Below, one piece after another: positions 8,418 through 17,551 of a stretch of 46,277 bases of DNA (position 1 is its first letter; the number at the start of each line of letters is the position of its first letter). The translations under genes and the position numbers were made by a program. Source of the stretch: Clostridia bacterium (GTDB taxonomy: Bacteria > Bacillota > Clostridia > UBA1381); NCBI GenBank assembly GCA_017404065.1, contig JAFRDB010000070.1:1-46277 (forward strand). The letters run 5' to 3'. Below the pieces are notes generated by a model. It was not told the origin of the DNA. It worked only from the letters and a program-made list of their open reading frames with translations, and searched no databases.

Positions 8418-9182
8418 ATGGACAAGTATAACAGATTGGCACAAAAGCTCAAAAACAGAGAAAAAGTGATAGGCACAACAATGATACTTTTCAAAAGTCC
8501 GCTCATATTGGAGCAAATGAATCGTGATACGCTTGATTTTATCCTGTTTGACGCTGAACATGGAGTTTTTGATATTCAGAATACAATAGAGCTTTTGCAG
8601 GTGTGCAGACTCATGGGCTTGCCGTCGTTTTTACGCGCGCAGGACAGTATGTACCATCTCATCGCAAAGGCGATAGATATGGGCGCGGATGGTATTATGA
8701 TCCCGCGCACAGAGACACTGGAGCAGATAAAGACGGCAATAGATGCGCTCCTGTTCTATCCGGAAGGCAGAAAGGGCAGCGGCGGTCACGCGCAGTTCAG
8801 ACCGGGTGAGGCATACGATGACTTTAAAAAGACGCGGTTTCTGATGCTGCAGATAGAGTCACCTGCGGGTATCGAAAAACTGCCGGAGATGCTTGAGGTG
8901 TACGGCGAATATATAAGCGCCGTAATGATAGGTCCGTATGACTTATCTATAATGGTGGGTACGCCTAAGAATATAAAAAGCCCTGAAATGATGAACGCGA
9001 TACAAAAGATATTCGATATAAGCAATTCATACGGCAAGTCGTGCGGAATATTCTGTGATGATGAGGTTCTTGCGCAAAAATATCGTGATATGGGTTGTAA
9101 CGTTTTGTGGACAGGCAGCGATAAGGATTTCTTTATGCGCGGCTATAACGAGGAAATGAGTGTGCTTGAAAAAATAAATTAA
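8418..9182 (+). CDS. HpcH/HpaI-family 2-keto-acid aldolase
   Basis: This 254-residue protein belongs to the metal-dependent HpcH/HpaI aldolases, which cleave 2-keto-3-deoxy sugar acids or related hydroxy-keto acids to pyruvate (or a similar keto acid) and an aldehyde. Key residues are H48 (FDAEHG), R73, metal ligands E147 (LQIESPAG) and D175 (IGPYDLS), plus the GADGIMIPR segment. In this cluster it may serve a non-phosphorylated deoxy-sugar-acid branch beside the isomerase-kinase-aldolase route, or condense the lactaldehyde or glycolaldehyde that route produces. The ribosome site GGAGG lies before the ATG. Confidence 0.88.
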   Translation: MDKYNRLAQKLKNREKVIGTTMILFKSPLILEQMNRDTLDFILFDAEHGVFDIQNTIELLQVCRLMGLPSFLRAQDSMYHLIAKAIDMGADGIMIPRTETLEQIKTAIDALLFYPEGRKGSGGHAQFRPGEAYDDFKKTRFLMLQIESPAGIEKLPEMLEVYGEYISAVMIGPYDLSIMVGTPKNIKSPEMMNAIQKIFDISNSYGKSCGIFCDDEVLAQKYRDMGCNVLWTGSDKDFFMRGYNEEMSVLEKIN

Positions 9183-9195
9183 AGGAGATTATCGT

Positions 9196-10194
9196 ATGAA
9201 ATACGGAAGGATCAAAGGACTTGATAAGGATATATCAAGGCTTGTATTTGGAACGGCAACGCCAAAGCTTTTCGCGGCAGTCGCACCGGATGCTGCGAAA
9301 CAGGACGAAGCGGCGGCTTTTGAACTGCTTGATATGGCATATGCTGCGGGTATAAACACCTTTGACTGCGCGGCGCACTATGGTGAGGAGATAACGGGAA
9401 GGTGGATGGAAAGTCGAGGCAATCGGGACAAATGCGTTGTTATAACAAAGGGCGCGCATCCAAACCAATGGCGGGACAGAGTTACCGATTATGATATTCT
9501 GTCAGATGCACACGATTCACTGAAAAAATTAAAAACAGATAAGATAGACATTTATATGCTGCACCGTGACAGCCATGTTGTTCCCGTAGGCATTATAGTT
9601 GAAACGCTCAACCGTCTGTATGACGAGGGTAAGATATCCGTGTTCGGCGGTTCAAACTGGACGCATGAACGCATTGAGGCGGCGAACGAGTATGCGGCAA
9701 AGCATAACCTTATTCCTTTTTCGGTTTCAAGTCCAAATTTCGGGCTTGCCGAGCAGGTTGCGGACCCGTGGGTGGGTGACGCTAAATTTGCAGACGGATG
9801 TGTAACCATATCAGGACCGGAAAACAAACTTGCGCGCGAATGGTATGAAAAGAACAAGATCCCTGTGTTTGCGTATTCGGGTCTTGCACGCGGATTTATG
9901 GCAGGACTGTTTAAGAGCAGCGAGCCTGAGATGGCAAAAGAAAAGCTTGATGGTCCCGGTATGCTCGGATATTTCTGTGAGAATAACCTTGAACGGCTCA
10001 GACGCTGCGAACAGCTTGCCGAAAAGAAGGGTGTAAGTGTGGCGCAGATCGCAATGGCATGGATATATAACCAGCCGTTCGAGGTATACGCCCTTTCAAG
10101 CCCCGTGACGAAAAATCAAATCGAAGAGAACACGGCAGCGCTTGATATAGATCTCACACCCGATGAGGTGCAATGGTTAGACCTTCTCAAATAA
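9196..10194 (+). CDS. Aldo/keto reductase
   Basis: The 332-residue protein has the aldo/keto reductase TIM-barrel signature with the full catalytic tetrad: D57 (FDCAAHYG), Y62, K85 (VITKGAH) and H123 (YMLHRD). Length is typical. The C-terminal segment SSPVTKNQIEENTAAL is the usual nucleotide-phosphate-binding stretch. Members reduce aldehydes or oxidise sugars with NAD(P)H. Beside three aldolases, a natural role is handling the aldehyde product (lactaldehyde or glycolaldehyde), or oxidising the sugar at the head of an acid branch. AGGAG precedes the start at a good distance. Confidence 0.9.
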   Translation: MKYGRIKGLDKDISRLVFGTATPKLFAAVAPDAAKQDEAAAFELLDMAYAAGINTFDCAAHYGEEITGRWMESRGNRDKCVVITKGAHPNQWRDRVTDYDILSDAHDSLKKLKTDKIDIYMLHRDSHVVPVGIIVETLNRLYDEGKISVFGGSNWTHERIEAANEYAAKHNLIPFSVSSPNFGLAEQVADPWVGDAKFADGCVTISGPENKLAREWYEKNKIPVFAYSGLARGFMAGLFKSSEPEMAKEKLDGPGMLGYFCENNLERLRRCEQLAEKKGVSVAQIAMAWIYNQPFEVYALSSPVTKNQIEENTAALDIDLTPDEVQWLDLLK

Positions 10195-10223
10195 ATACCA
10201 TGATGACCGGGAGGAATAATATC

Positions 10224-11189
10224 ATGAAAATTGTAATACTTGACCACCCGCGTGAAAATCCGGGTGAAATGGATTGGAGCGGATTTGAACGTTTCGGCAG
10301 TGTAACGCGCTATGAGAGGACTGTTGAGGCAGATGCGGTGGAGCGCATAGGCGACGCTGATGTCATATTCTTAAATAAAACGGTAATCACAAAGGAAACG
10401 CTTTTAAAATGCCCTGATCTTAAATTCATTTCGGTAATAGCCACAGGCTATAATACCGTGGACGTGAATGCTGCGGCGGAGCTGGGTATACCGGTTGCAA
10501 ATGTGCCGTCATACGGAACGGAGGCAATAGGTCAGCATGCTGTGGCGCTACTGCTTGAGATCACGAACCATGTGGCATACCACGACGGCGAGGTTCGCAA
10601 GGGACGGAAAAATGATGAAAATGACTGGTGCTTCTGGGATTATCCGTCCATAGAGCTTGAGAACAAGACGATAGGCATTATTGGTCTTGGAAGGATCGGT
10701 CAGGTCACATACAGGGCAGCGCTGGCATTTGGTATGAAGGTGCTGGCATACGACAGCTATAAAAACGAGTCTCTCATAAATGAAAATTGCAGATATACGG
10801 ATTTGGACACGCTTTTAAAGGAGTCGGATGTAATAGCATTACATTGTCCGCTTTTCCCAGAGACTGAAAATATCATAAACCGCGATGCCATATCTAAAAT
10901 GAAGGACGGGGTAATAATCATCAACAACAGCCGCGGTGCATTGGTAGATGAACAGGCACTCGCGGACGCGCTCAACAGCGGCAAGGTGTACGCGGCAGGT
11001 CTGGACGCGGTAAGAGATGAGCCGATAAAGCCGGACAATCCGCTTCTTCATGCCAAAAATTGCTTTATAACACCGCATATAAGCTGGGCAGCGATAGAGT
11101 GCCGTCAGAGACTTGTTGATTATTCACTTGAAAATCTTAGCTGCTACCTTGACGGAAGCCCCAAAAACATTGTTAACGGCGTGAAATGA
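10224..11189 (+). CDS. D-isomer-specific 2-hydroxyacid dehydrogenase
   Basis: This 321-residue NAD-dependent dehydrogenase shows the Rossmann motif GLGRIGQ (154-160) and the catalytic R237 (NNSRGALVDE), E266 (DEP) and H285 (TPHISW). The family acts on D-lactate, glycerate or hydroxypyruvate; the SYGTEAIGQHAVALLLE region resembles glycerate dehydrogenase and hydroxypyruvate reductase types. The start was placed at 10224, 9 nt after GGAGG; an in-frame ATG upstream (10173) would overlap the previous gene. It probably reduces a 2-keto acid formed by the HpcH-type aldolase or downstream of the aldehyde product. Confidence 0.88.
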   Translation: MKIVILDHPRENPGEMDWSGFERFGSVTRYERTVEADAVERIGDADVIFLNKTVITKETLLKCPDLKFISVIATGYNTVDVNAAAELGIPVANVPSYGTEAIGQHAVALLLEITNHVAYHDGEVRKGRKNDENDWCFWDYPSIELENKTIGIIGLGRIGQVTYRAALAFGMKVLAYDSYKNESLINENCRYTDLDTLLKESDVIALHCPLFPETENIINRDAISKMKDGVIIINNSRGALVDEQALADALNSGKVYAAGLDAVRDEPIKPDNPLLHAKNCFITPHISWAAIECRQRLVDYSLENLSCYLDGSPKNIVNGVK

Positions 11190-11204
11190 TAGGGAGGCAC
11201 TGTT

Positions 11205-12008
11205 ATGTCAAAACTACCGTGGGCAGGCTATGTTAAGCCGTTCAGGATATGGGGTAACCTGTATTTTGTCGGAACAGAGCCCGCATCAACTCATATAATA
11301 GATACCGGAAGCGGATATATCATGCTGGATTCGGGGTATCAGCATTCGCTTTATCTTGTGCTGCATAATATGTATCTTCTCGGACTGGATCCACTCCGGC
11401 TGAAATATATCGTTCATACACATGGTCACATAGATCACATGGGCGCTACAAGGGCGTTGGTCGAGCTTACTGGCGCGAAGACGTTTTTGGGCGAGGCTGA
11501 CAAGGACTATGTTAACGGCAAGCTTGATCTTACCTATGCAAAAGAGCTTGGTATGGAGTTTAACGAGACCTTTGAAACTGATGTTCTCATAAACGATGGT
11601 GATATTATAAAGCTCGGCAATACTGAGATAACTGCAAAGGCAACGCCGGGACACACACCCGGAGCCATGTCTTATTTCTTTGATGTAACGGACGGAAAAC
11701 GTACTATGCGTGTGGGACTGCATGGGGGAATGGGTACAAATACGATGTGCCGCAAGTTTCTCGATAAGTACGGTCTGTCGTATGACTGCCGCGATAATTT
11801 TATTGCTGCAATGGACAGACTCAAAGATGAGCCGGTCGATATATTCCTCGGTAATCATATGCAGCATAATAAAACTCTTGAAAAGTACAAGCTGCTTACA
11901 GAAGGGAACAGCGATGCGTTTATAGAGCCTTTCGAGTGGGGAGAATATTGTAAATGGGCAAAGCAAAATCTTCTGAATATGATAGCGGATGAAAAAGAGC
12001 AGAGCTGA
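11205..12008 (+). CDS. MBL-fold metallo-hydrolase
   Basis: The 267-residue protein has the metallo-beta-lactamase fold motif HTHGHIDH (71-78, with H73, H75, D77 and H78 as metal ligands) and H150 in TPGHTPG. A late histidine in LGNHMQH (about 215) is a likely third-site ligand. The layout resembles subclass-B3-like hydrolases, but there is no signal peptide, so a cytoplasmic role is likely. As the last gene of a sugar operon it could hydrolyse a lactone, thioester or glutathione-like adduct formed from reactive aldehydes. An antibiotic role is not supported by context. It ends 8 nt before a strong terminator. Confidence 0.85.
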   Translation: MSKLPWAGYVKPFRIWGNLYFVGTEPASTHIIDTGSGYIMLDSGYQHSLYLVLHNMYLLGLDPLRLKYIVHTHGHIDHMGATRALVELTGAKTFLGEADKDYVNGKLDLTYAKELGMEFNETFETDVLINDGDIIKLGNTEITAKATPGHTPGAMSYFFDVTDGKRTMRVGLHGGMGTNTMCRKFLDKYGLSYDCRDNFIAAMDRLKDEPVDIFLGNHMQHNKTLEKYKLLTEGNSDAFIEPFEWGEYCKWAKQNLLNMIADEKEQS

Positions 12009-12016
12009 AAAGCCGC

Positions 12017-12057
12017 AAAAAAGTCATTCCCCGGACAAATCGGGTGATGACTTTTTT
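12017..12057 (+). terminator. Terminator of the sugar operon
   Basis: An 11-bp stem AAAAAAGTCAT / ATGACTTTTTT with an inner GC-rich part ends in TTTTTT immediately after the MBL-hydrolase gene. The same stem sequence recurs in the terminator at 12291-12333 that serves the converging minus-strand gene. Confidence 0.9.
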
Positions 12058-12060
12058 CAG

Positions 12061-12290
12061 CGTGTAGACAAACCTATCTACACGCTGGCAGGCTGTCGAA
12101 AATTAGGCTGGATTTTGCGAAAATAAACTCGTCGGCGTACGTTGGTACGGTAGAGTTTGTTTTCGCAAAAAGCGCATAAACACACTGTTTCTCGATGGAA
12201 CAGTGTGTTTATTTATGATGCATGCTTTCGAATTTATAATAATTATTTAGAGAGACCGCTGCGCGGTCCGGTCAATTTGTCGACAGTCTG
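12061..12290. repeat. Hairpin-dense MITE-like element
   Basis: Four hairpins follow one another after the operon terminator. They are CGTGTAGA/TCTACACG (12061-12084), an 18-bp stem with one mismatch (12113-12130 with 12153-12170), a perfect 13-bp stem (12177-12189 with 12199-12211) and GACCGC/GCGGTC (12254-12268). Imperfect terminal inverted repeats built on CAGgCTGTCGA (12089-12105) and the complement of CAGaCTGTCGAC (12272-12290) enclose three of them. No ORF is present. The pattern fits a small non-autonomous transposable element or repeated structured intergenic element. Confidence 0.55.
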
Positions 12291-12333
12291 AAAAAAGTCA
12301 TTCCCCCGGTTGAACCGGAGGGATGACTTTTTT
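12291..12333 (-). terminator. Terminator of the secreted glycosidase gene
   Basis: This stem AAAAAAGTCAT...ATGACTTTTTT with a GC-rich centre (CCCCGGT/ACCGGAGG) lies just after the minus-strand gene's stop. It is U-rich on both strands, so it may work bidirectionally. It shares its outer stem with the terminator at 12017-12057. Confidence 0.85.
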
Positions 12334-12341
12334 ATATATCA

Positions 12342-15300
12342 TCAATCGATCATCATACATTTGTCTGCGGCTACAAGAGTATCCAGATTCCAGAAGAAGC
12401 ACTTGGCAAACGCATTTTCGGGGGCGGGAGCGTCAAGGGTTATTTTGAGCGTTATAACATCTGTTGGTGTCTTAATATCATACGTTAATAATCTTCCGCT
12501 GCCATCAAACAAAGCCAATATAGCTTTGTGATCCGCAATTTTATTAGGTGTAAGTGTCAGACTGATCTCTTTCATACCTCCGCAGGAGGTTAGCGCTTCT
12601 CCGCTTTGTCCGGTACGAGTCAGAGATACATCAGAGAACAGAATATACTCATCATCGTATATGCCAAGCCTGATCAAATCCGATTTTGTGTACGTTCCTG
12701 AGCATATAAGTTCACTTGAACTGTAAACATTCGCTATCGCGTCCGCAACGTTTTTGCCTAAGCTGTCCGGCTGCACCTCTTTGAAAAAGTCGCGATCAAG
12801 GTAATAAACCGGGCGTATGCCTCTTTTATCTTTGCTTGGAATGGCATGGATGCTTTTTCCGCTTGTATGAGAAACATATCTTACCGTATTTATATTTGCG
12901 CCCGGTGTACGCATCCACCATGTTATGCCTTGGTTTTGCGGCTTATATCCGAATTTACCGGCGTAATCATTCCATTCCTGCACGGAGAGCAGACTCAGAC
13001 CACACTTTACAATATAGTCGGTGGGACATTTTGAGTCCGCAGAGCCCGCTTCAGTCAGCCATTCGTGCTCCGTATCGATATATCTTCTTATATCCGGATC
13101 AACAGTGTATCTGTTGTTGAGGTAGTATGCAATATTATTGCTGTCCTCCGTGTCGAATTTTATATCGTATGTGTCACCGTCATAATAATCGGATTTTGTA
13201 ACATTCTCCTCCATTACAAAGAACTGAGAGCTTTTATCATCGGTAGTATCGAGCAGGATATATTTCTTTCCGTTAACCACAAATATATTCTCCGCGGGCG
13301 TTGATTCGACCTGATAACTGTTTTCTATCGTGCTGTCAGAATAAGGTCCGATCTGAGTGTCAACAAGTATGCTGTGTGAGGATATAAGCGTGTTGCCGCT
13401 CATAAGCTTAAGACGGTAGAAATACTGCCCGGTCATATCGGAGGTCGGGATATCAACGTTGATGGTTTTTTGCACGACCGCGCCGGCGGCAATGCTTATA
13501 TTGGATTCGTATACCGTTGCACCGCTGCGGTTTTCAAGCTTAAGGACACCGTTGATTGCGGAGCCTGTTTTGTTTTCTATGGTTGCCGTGAGCTCGTGTG
13601 TGCCGGCGGATTCTATCATAAACGGTGATGTCAGGAAAAGTATATCCCTGTTGTTATCAGCTGTCTCTATGCCTGCTGCAGTCTCTGCCAGATCCGCAAG
13701 ACGGCTTGATATAAGGTCATATATTGTAACAGATGAACCTTTTATCGGACCGCTGTATGCTGAATTCATAATTGTGTGAGCGTATCCGTTATATTTTTTC
13801 GCCTGCTTAAGTATCGCTTCGGAAAACGGAAGACTTCCGCCGTCAGATAACGCGTTCAGCTCCGATTCAAGCCCGGCAATGCCGGTGTCTGATGAAAGTG
13901 AACCGGGCACGCCCGTGCCGGCGTGTTTATACTTGTAAAGAATGCTCCATTTTAAAGCTGCTTTATGAAGCTGATATGCCGCTGCGAAGCGTTCGCTTGT
14001 ATCCGACTCATCGGACCGCGCGGAGCTGATAATCGACTTGGCTATCTCATAATTACTTTCACACGCGGATCGTATCTCTGCGGCAGACATGGTTTTCGGG
14101 GTTGCTCCTTCAAGCGCATCAAGCGCGCTTGTGCGGTAGCCTGCGGGTATTTTGCCGTAGTACGAGCTTATGCTGTTTGAAAGCGCGGAGTACAAAGCGT
14201 TCGCATTTGCAATTATATATATCGGATCATTTGACAAAGCCGGTGAAGCTATTGCTTCTCCATAAAGGTCATATGCTGTTTCATTGCCGGTAAAGCCCAA
14301 AGAGGAGAGTGGGACGGACTGATCGTTCATTGTCCATGCCATTGCAATGATCCGTGTGTTTTTGTGATATACATATGCGAATGACTTTTGGTCGGCGCTC
14401 GTTATTTTGCCCACATAATCTGCCCCGCTTATCATATCCTGATACTGCTTTAAGGCATGATATCCGAGCTTTTTCCGATAATCGTATGTTGCCAGACCGT
14501 AATTGTTTTCTGTGAGTGTTTCATGACCGGCACCGTCAATAAGCTCATACAGATTTATACCGCTCATATCGTTGTCATCGGCGAGAACGATTGCTTTGAT
14601 AATGTTTGCTGCCTGGTTTTCTTCGGAAGCATTTGCAGCAGCTGAGGAGCCGGCACTGAACCAGCCTATTTCGGAGATATAAGCGTCCTTCCACCCGCCA
14701 TGTCTGCTGAGAACGTCATTCATACCGCGCAATCTGTATTCATAAGTGCCGTAGTCGGCATTGGATGGCGCAACATACGGTTGGAATGATATAACATCGG
14801 CATATTGGTATATACCGCACTCAAACAGCTGATCCAGATACAGCAGCGATGGGACGGATGCAACGCCTGCTACTATAGTCGCATCCGGGATATATTCTTT
14901 AAAAGCCATAGATGCCTCTTTTACCATGTTGAAGTATGATGTCGGATTGGGGCGGCTGCCATGCCAGAACGCGGTGTTATTCGGCTCGTTCCAAATCAGA
15001 AAGGTCTTTATTTTCGGATGATTTGCGGAAAGATATTGCGCAAGCTTGCTGCAATACCGTTTGAACGCATCGAGATTTGATTTTGATATAATGCCGGTCC
15101 GGATATCGCTTGTTCCCGAATACAGATTATTGTTAACACCTATACCAACGGCAGAGTTGATGTTCTTGTTCTTGATCAAAGCTAAGCGGTTTTCGATGTA
15201 GGCTGTGTCCCACTTATCTGTCCCGGTTTCGAATTTATGCCAGTTAAGCGCATATCGTATCGTATTTATGCCAATATCATCCAACATATCAACAGCCTGC

Positions 15301-16226
15301 GGATCATCCGGTTCGGCTCTGATACCGACTCTTGACAGCTCAGGCAATACCGGCACATTCAGCTCCTCATCCGGAGTTGCATATATCGAATCGAGCTCAT
15401 CATCCGTATACCCTGCGGTTTCCAGCTCATAGCGGGTGTAGTTCTCTTTCAGGGCATCTATGACCTTCTCACCCGTATTAGCCAGATCCAGCTTTACATT
15501 CTTAAAGAAATCTACCCCAAGCCAGAAGCAAGGACGGAAACGGTAAGTTCCCGTTATGGTGGCTGCGCCGCGATTGCCTGTGTCCTTGGATATGTATAAC
15601 CCCGCTGAAAGATCTGTCTTCTGCGGTGATCTCAAGAGCCAATTCTGATTTGAATGGTTTGCCGCAGTATCACCGACAAAACCGATCTTCTCCTTATGTG
15701 TCTCATGCTCATCTCTGGATAATACAGTGATGGGGCATGTAATCGTTGTCTTCTCGGCAGTTGTCAATTCGTCATAGCCAGGCATTGCCCACTCATGGTT
15801 TTGGTCTATGTAGCTCTTGACCTCCGGTATCAATGTATATACAGCCGCGCTCGAGCCTGTTCCGGTAGGCAGCACCGTAGTTGTTGCCGCGCTCCCGTCC
15901 GTGTTGAACCATGTTTGGTTCAGATACCCGGAAAGAGTGTCAGCGTCCGTCGGATCCCATGAGAAGCTATTATCGCCCGCATTGTGTATAGGACCCGCTC
16001 CGTAGTTAGCCGATGCTATCACAAAAAAACGTGAAGCTTCGCTTTCACTGTCGGTATCAAGCAGCACAAACCTATATCTGAAAGTGTTGCTTGACGCGTT
16101 GTTTGCGACAGTGAATACATACGCGGAATCGTTTGTTGAGCTGTTGGCATATGCAACGTTCGCCAATGGGACGGCAGCGATGAGAACCATCGCTGTCGCC
16201 GATATCGTAGAAATAAGTTTTTTCAC
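12342..16226 (-). CDS. Secreted clan-A glycosidase flanked by DUF6273-like domains
   Basis: This 1294-residue protein starts with a signal peptide (about 1-27, cleavage after VAYA). A first DUF6273-like domain spans about 30-275 (ASANYG, HEWAMPGY, CPITVLSRDEH, NWLLRSPQ, FRPCFWLGVDFF). A TIM-barrel glycosidase resembling GH39 and other clan-A families spans about 295-600, with acid/base E414 in FLIWNEPN and nucleophile E519 in YISEIGW. Helical and beta linker regions follow. A second DUF6273-like domain lies at about 990-1180 (LLSVQEW, TWWMRTPG, IRPVYYL), and the C-terminal beta domain ends in CFFWNLDTL. The GTG start overlaps the response-regulator stop by 4 nt, so the two are co-transcribed. 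The first ~285 residues differ from the 26308-28869 protein at only about 20 positions by eye. Substrate unknown. Confidence 0.75.
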   Translation of the reverse strand: MKKLISTISATAMVLIAAVPLANVAYANSSTNDSAYVFTVANNASSNTFRYRFVLLDTDSESEASRFFVIASANYGAGPIHNAGDNSFSWDPTDADTLSGYLNQTWFNTDGSAATTTVLPTGTGSSAAVYTLIPEVKSYIDQNHEWAMPGYDELTTAEKTTITCPITVLSRDEHETHKEKIGFVGDTAANHSNQNWLLRSPQKTDLSAGLYISKDTGNRGAATITGTYRFRPCFWLGVDFFKNVKLDLANTGEKVIDALKENYTRYELETAGYTDDELDSIYATPDEELNVPVLPELSRVGIRAEPDDPQAVDMLDDIGINTIRYALNWHKFETGTDKWDTAYIENRLALIKNKNINSAVGIGVNNNLYSGTSDIRTGIISKSNLDAFKRYCSKLAQYLSANHPKIKTFLIWNEPNNTAFWHGSRPNPTSYFNMVKEASMAFKEYIPDATIVAGVASVPSLLYLDQLFECGIYQYADVISFQPYVAPSNADYGTYEYRLRGMNDVLSRHGGWKDAYISEIGWFSAGSSAAANASEENQAANIIKAIVLADDNDMSGINLYELIDGAGHETLTENNYGLATYDYRKKLGYHALKQYQDMISGADYVGKITSADQKSFAYVYHKNTRIIAMAWTMNDQSVPLSSLGFTGNETAYDLYGEAIASPALSNDPIYIIANANALYSALSNSISSYYGKIPAGYRTSALDALEGATPKTMSAAEIRSACESNYEIAKSIISSARSDESDTSERFAAAYQLHKAALKWSILYKYKHAGTGVPGSLSSDTGIAGLESELNALSDGGSLPFSEAILKQAKKYNGYAHTIMNSAYSGPIKGSSVTIYDLISSRLADLAETAAGIETADNNRDILFLTSPFMIESAGTHELTATIENKTGSAINGVLKLENRSGATVYESNISIAAGAVVQKTINVDIPTSDMTGQYFYRLKLMSGNTLISSHSILVDTQIGPYSDSTIENSYQVESTPAENIFVVNGKKYILLDTTDDKSSQFFVMEENVTKSDYYDGDTYDIKFDTEDSNNIAYYLNNRYTVDPDIRRYIDTEHEWLTEAGSADSKCPTDYIVKCGLSLLSVQEWNDYAGKFGYKPQNQGITWWMRTPGANINTVRYVSHTSGKSIHAIPSKDKRGIRPVYYLDRDFFKEVQPDSLGKNVADAIANVYSSSELICSGTYTKSDLIRLGIYDDEYILFSDVSLTRTGQSGEALTSCGGMKEISLTLTPNKIADHKAILALFDGSGRLLTYDIKTPTDVITLKITLDAPAPENAFAKCFFWNLDTLVAADKCMMID
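15340..16226 (-). repeat. Long inverted repeat, arm 1 (shared DUF6273-like 5' end)
   Basis: The 5' ~890 bp of the 1294-residue gene are closely similar to 26308-27190 on the opposite strand. They encode a nearly identical signal peptide and first domain. A third, more diverged copy begins the gene at 23566. Arms 1 and 2 bracket the transporter/sensor region in inverted orientation. Confidence 0.8.
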
Positions 16227-17392
16227 GTTATCTCATCCTTTCTCTTATCCAATTTGTTTTTATAGTCTACGGGTGACATCCCGGTATATTTTTTAAAAGC
16301 ATTGCGAAAGCTTTTTATGTCTTTGTATCCTATACTGTTGCATATCTCGTATATTCGGTATCTTTGTGTTTTCATCATCATTATAGCGACCTCCATTCTG
16401 TATGACAGAAGATATGAGGAAAATGATGTGCCGGTTGCTTTTTTAAACAGAAGCATAAAATGCGATTCACTAAAGCCGAGCGCGTCGGCAACATCTTTAG
16501 TACTTATGCTTTTTGAATAATTTTCTTTTACAAATTGCTTTGCCTGTGCCACGATAGAATAAATATGGGTGTCGTTCTGGATCCCAAAAGAGACATTGAC
16601 GCCGTTTTTGCAGTTCTGATATGCCCGGTGCGCGTTCTCAACAGATACAGATAAATCGGAAATATCACTGAAAATGTTGCTTACCCCTATCTTTGCATTA
16701 CCGTTTTGCTCGGCAAGCTTCAAGGCAAAGGAATACTTTTCATCATTAAATATTATAAATCCGTAGCTATCATTTTCAATATTGCAGCCGATATAATTGC
16801 AGATATTAGAATCGGGCAGTGCAGGCTTTGAGCCGGACATTGTTGCATACACGCTGTAAAAAGAGTCGAATTGAGGATCCAAGCCCAAAACATCAAACAG
16901 CTTATTTGATTCACGACCATGAACTCCGTTGATAAAAAATGTTCTTATAAAATCTTCTTTAAGGCGTGAGAGCTTATCGTTGACCTCCGCGACTGCCATG
17001 CGCTCCTTTTGCATTTTATCAAGCCTGCTCTTTACCTTTAACAGAATACGTATCAATTCATCATTTTTTATTGGTTTTAAAAGATAATCAACGACTCCGA
17101 GAGCTATGGATGATTTCATATATTCAAAATTGTTGTAGGCGGACAAAATGATAAACTGACAATGCCCGTCATCAAGCTTGCTGATCTCCTCTAACATTTT
17201 AAGCCCGTCGCAAATGTCCATTCTTATATCTGTAATTATAACATCGGGTTTATACTTTATATACGATTTAACACCGTTCAGACCGTTGTCCGCATTGTCA
17301 ATGATACAGAAACCGATGCTGCTGTAATCTATTGTGGTAACAAGGCTTTCTCTGACCAAAGGCTCGTCCTCTACGATCAGTATTTTGTACAT
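16223..17392 (-). CDS. YesN-type response regulator (REC + AraC HTH)
   Basis: The 389-residue protein has an N-terminal receiver domain (about 1-120) with acidic pocket E8-D9-E10, phospho-acceptor D55 (ITDIRMD), S84 and K106 (LLKPIK). A middle coiled or GGDEF-like linker follows. The C-terminal AraC helix-turn-helix (about 285-385) contains DVADALGFSESHFMLLFKKATG and IYEICNSIGYKDIKSFRNAFKKYTG. This architecture pairs with YesM/LytS-like histidine kinases in carbohydrate uptake loci. Its partner is most likely the kinase at 21818-23545 in the divergent operon. An AGGAGGGGG ribosome site precedes the start. It shares a message with the surface glycosidase downstream (4-nt overlap) and probably controls both divergent transcripts. 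Confidence 0.92.
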   Translation of the reverse strand: MYKILIVEDEPLVRESLVTTIDYSSIGFCIIDNADNGLNGVKSYIKYKPDVIITDIRMDICDGLKMLEEISKLDDGHCQFIILSAYNNFEYMKSSIALGVVDYLLKPIKNDELIRILLKVKSRLDKMQKERMAVAEVNDKLSRLKEDFIRTFFINGVHGRESNKLFDVLGLDPQFDSFYSVYATMSGSKPALPDSNICNYIGCNIENDSYGFIIFNDEKYSFALKLAEQNGNAKIGVSNIFSDISDLSVSVENAHRAYQNCKNGVNVSFGIQNDTHIYSIVAQAKQFVKENYSKSISTKDVADALGFSESHFMLLFKKATGTSFSSYLLSYRMEVAIMMMKTQRYRIYEICNSIGYKDIKSFRNAFKKYTGMSPVDYKNKLDKRKDEIT

Positions 17393-17521
17393 GACAGCTC
17401 CCCCTCCTGTTCAAATGCAGTTTATACTTATTTTTAGTTTAGAGTATCATATATGATTTTTAAAGTCAATAAATTTTCGATTTGTAATAGAATTCCCCAT
17501 CTAAATAATAGATTTACCACC

Positions 17522-17551
17522 TTGAAAAAAACCCCCCGATTTTTGTATACT
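17522..17551 (+). promoter_or_regulatory. Probable promoter of the ABC importer operon
   Basis: TTGAAA (17522-17527) and TATACT (17546-17551) are separated by 18 bp and lie 35 bp before the importer's start codon. The rest of 17393-17585 is the shared divergent control region with the response regulator. No clear operator repeat was seen in it. Confidence 0.5.

Noticed and set aside
11205-12008. Beta-lactam resistance enzyme
   Set aside because: The metal-binding motif fits the MBL fold, but there is no signal peptide and the gene is the last of a sugar catabolic operon.
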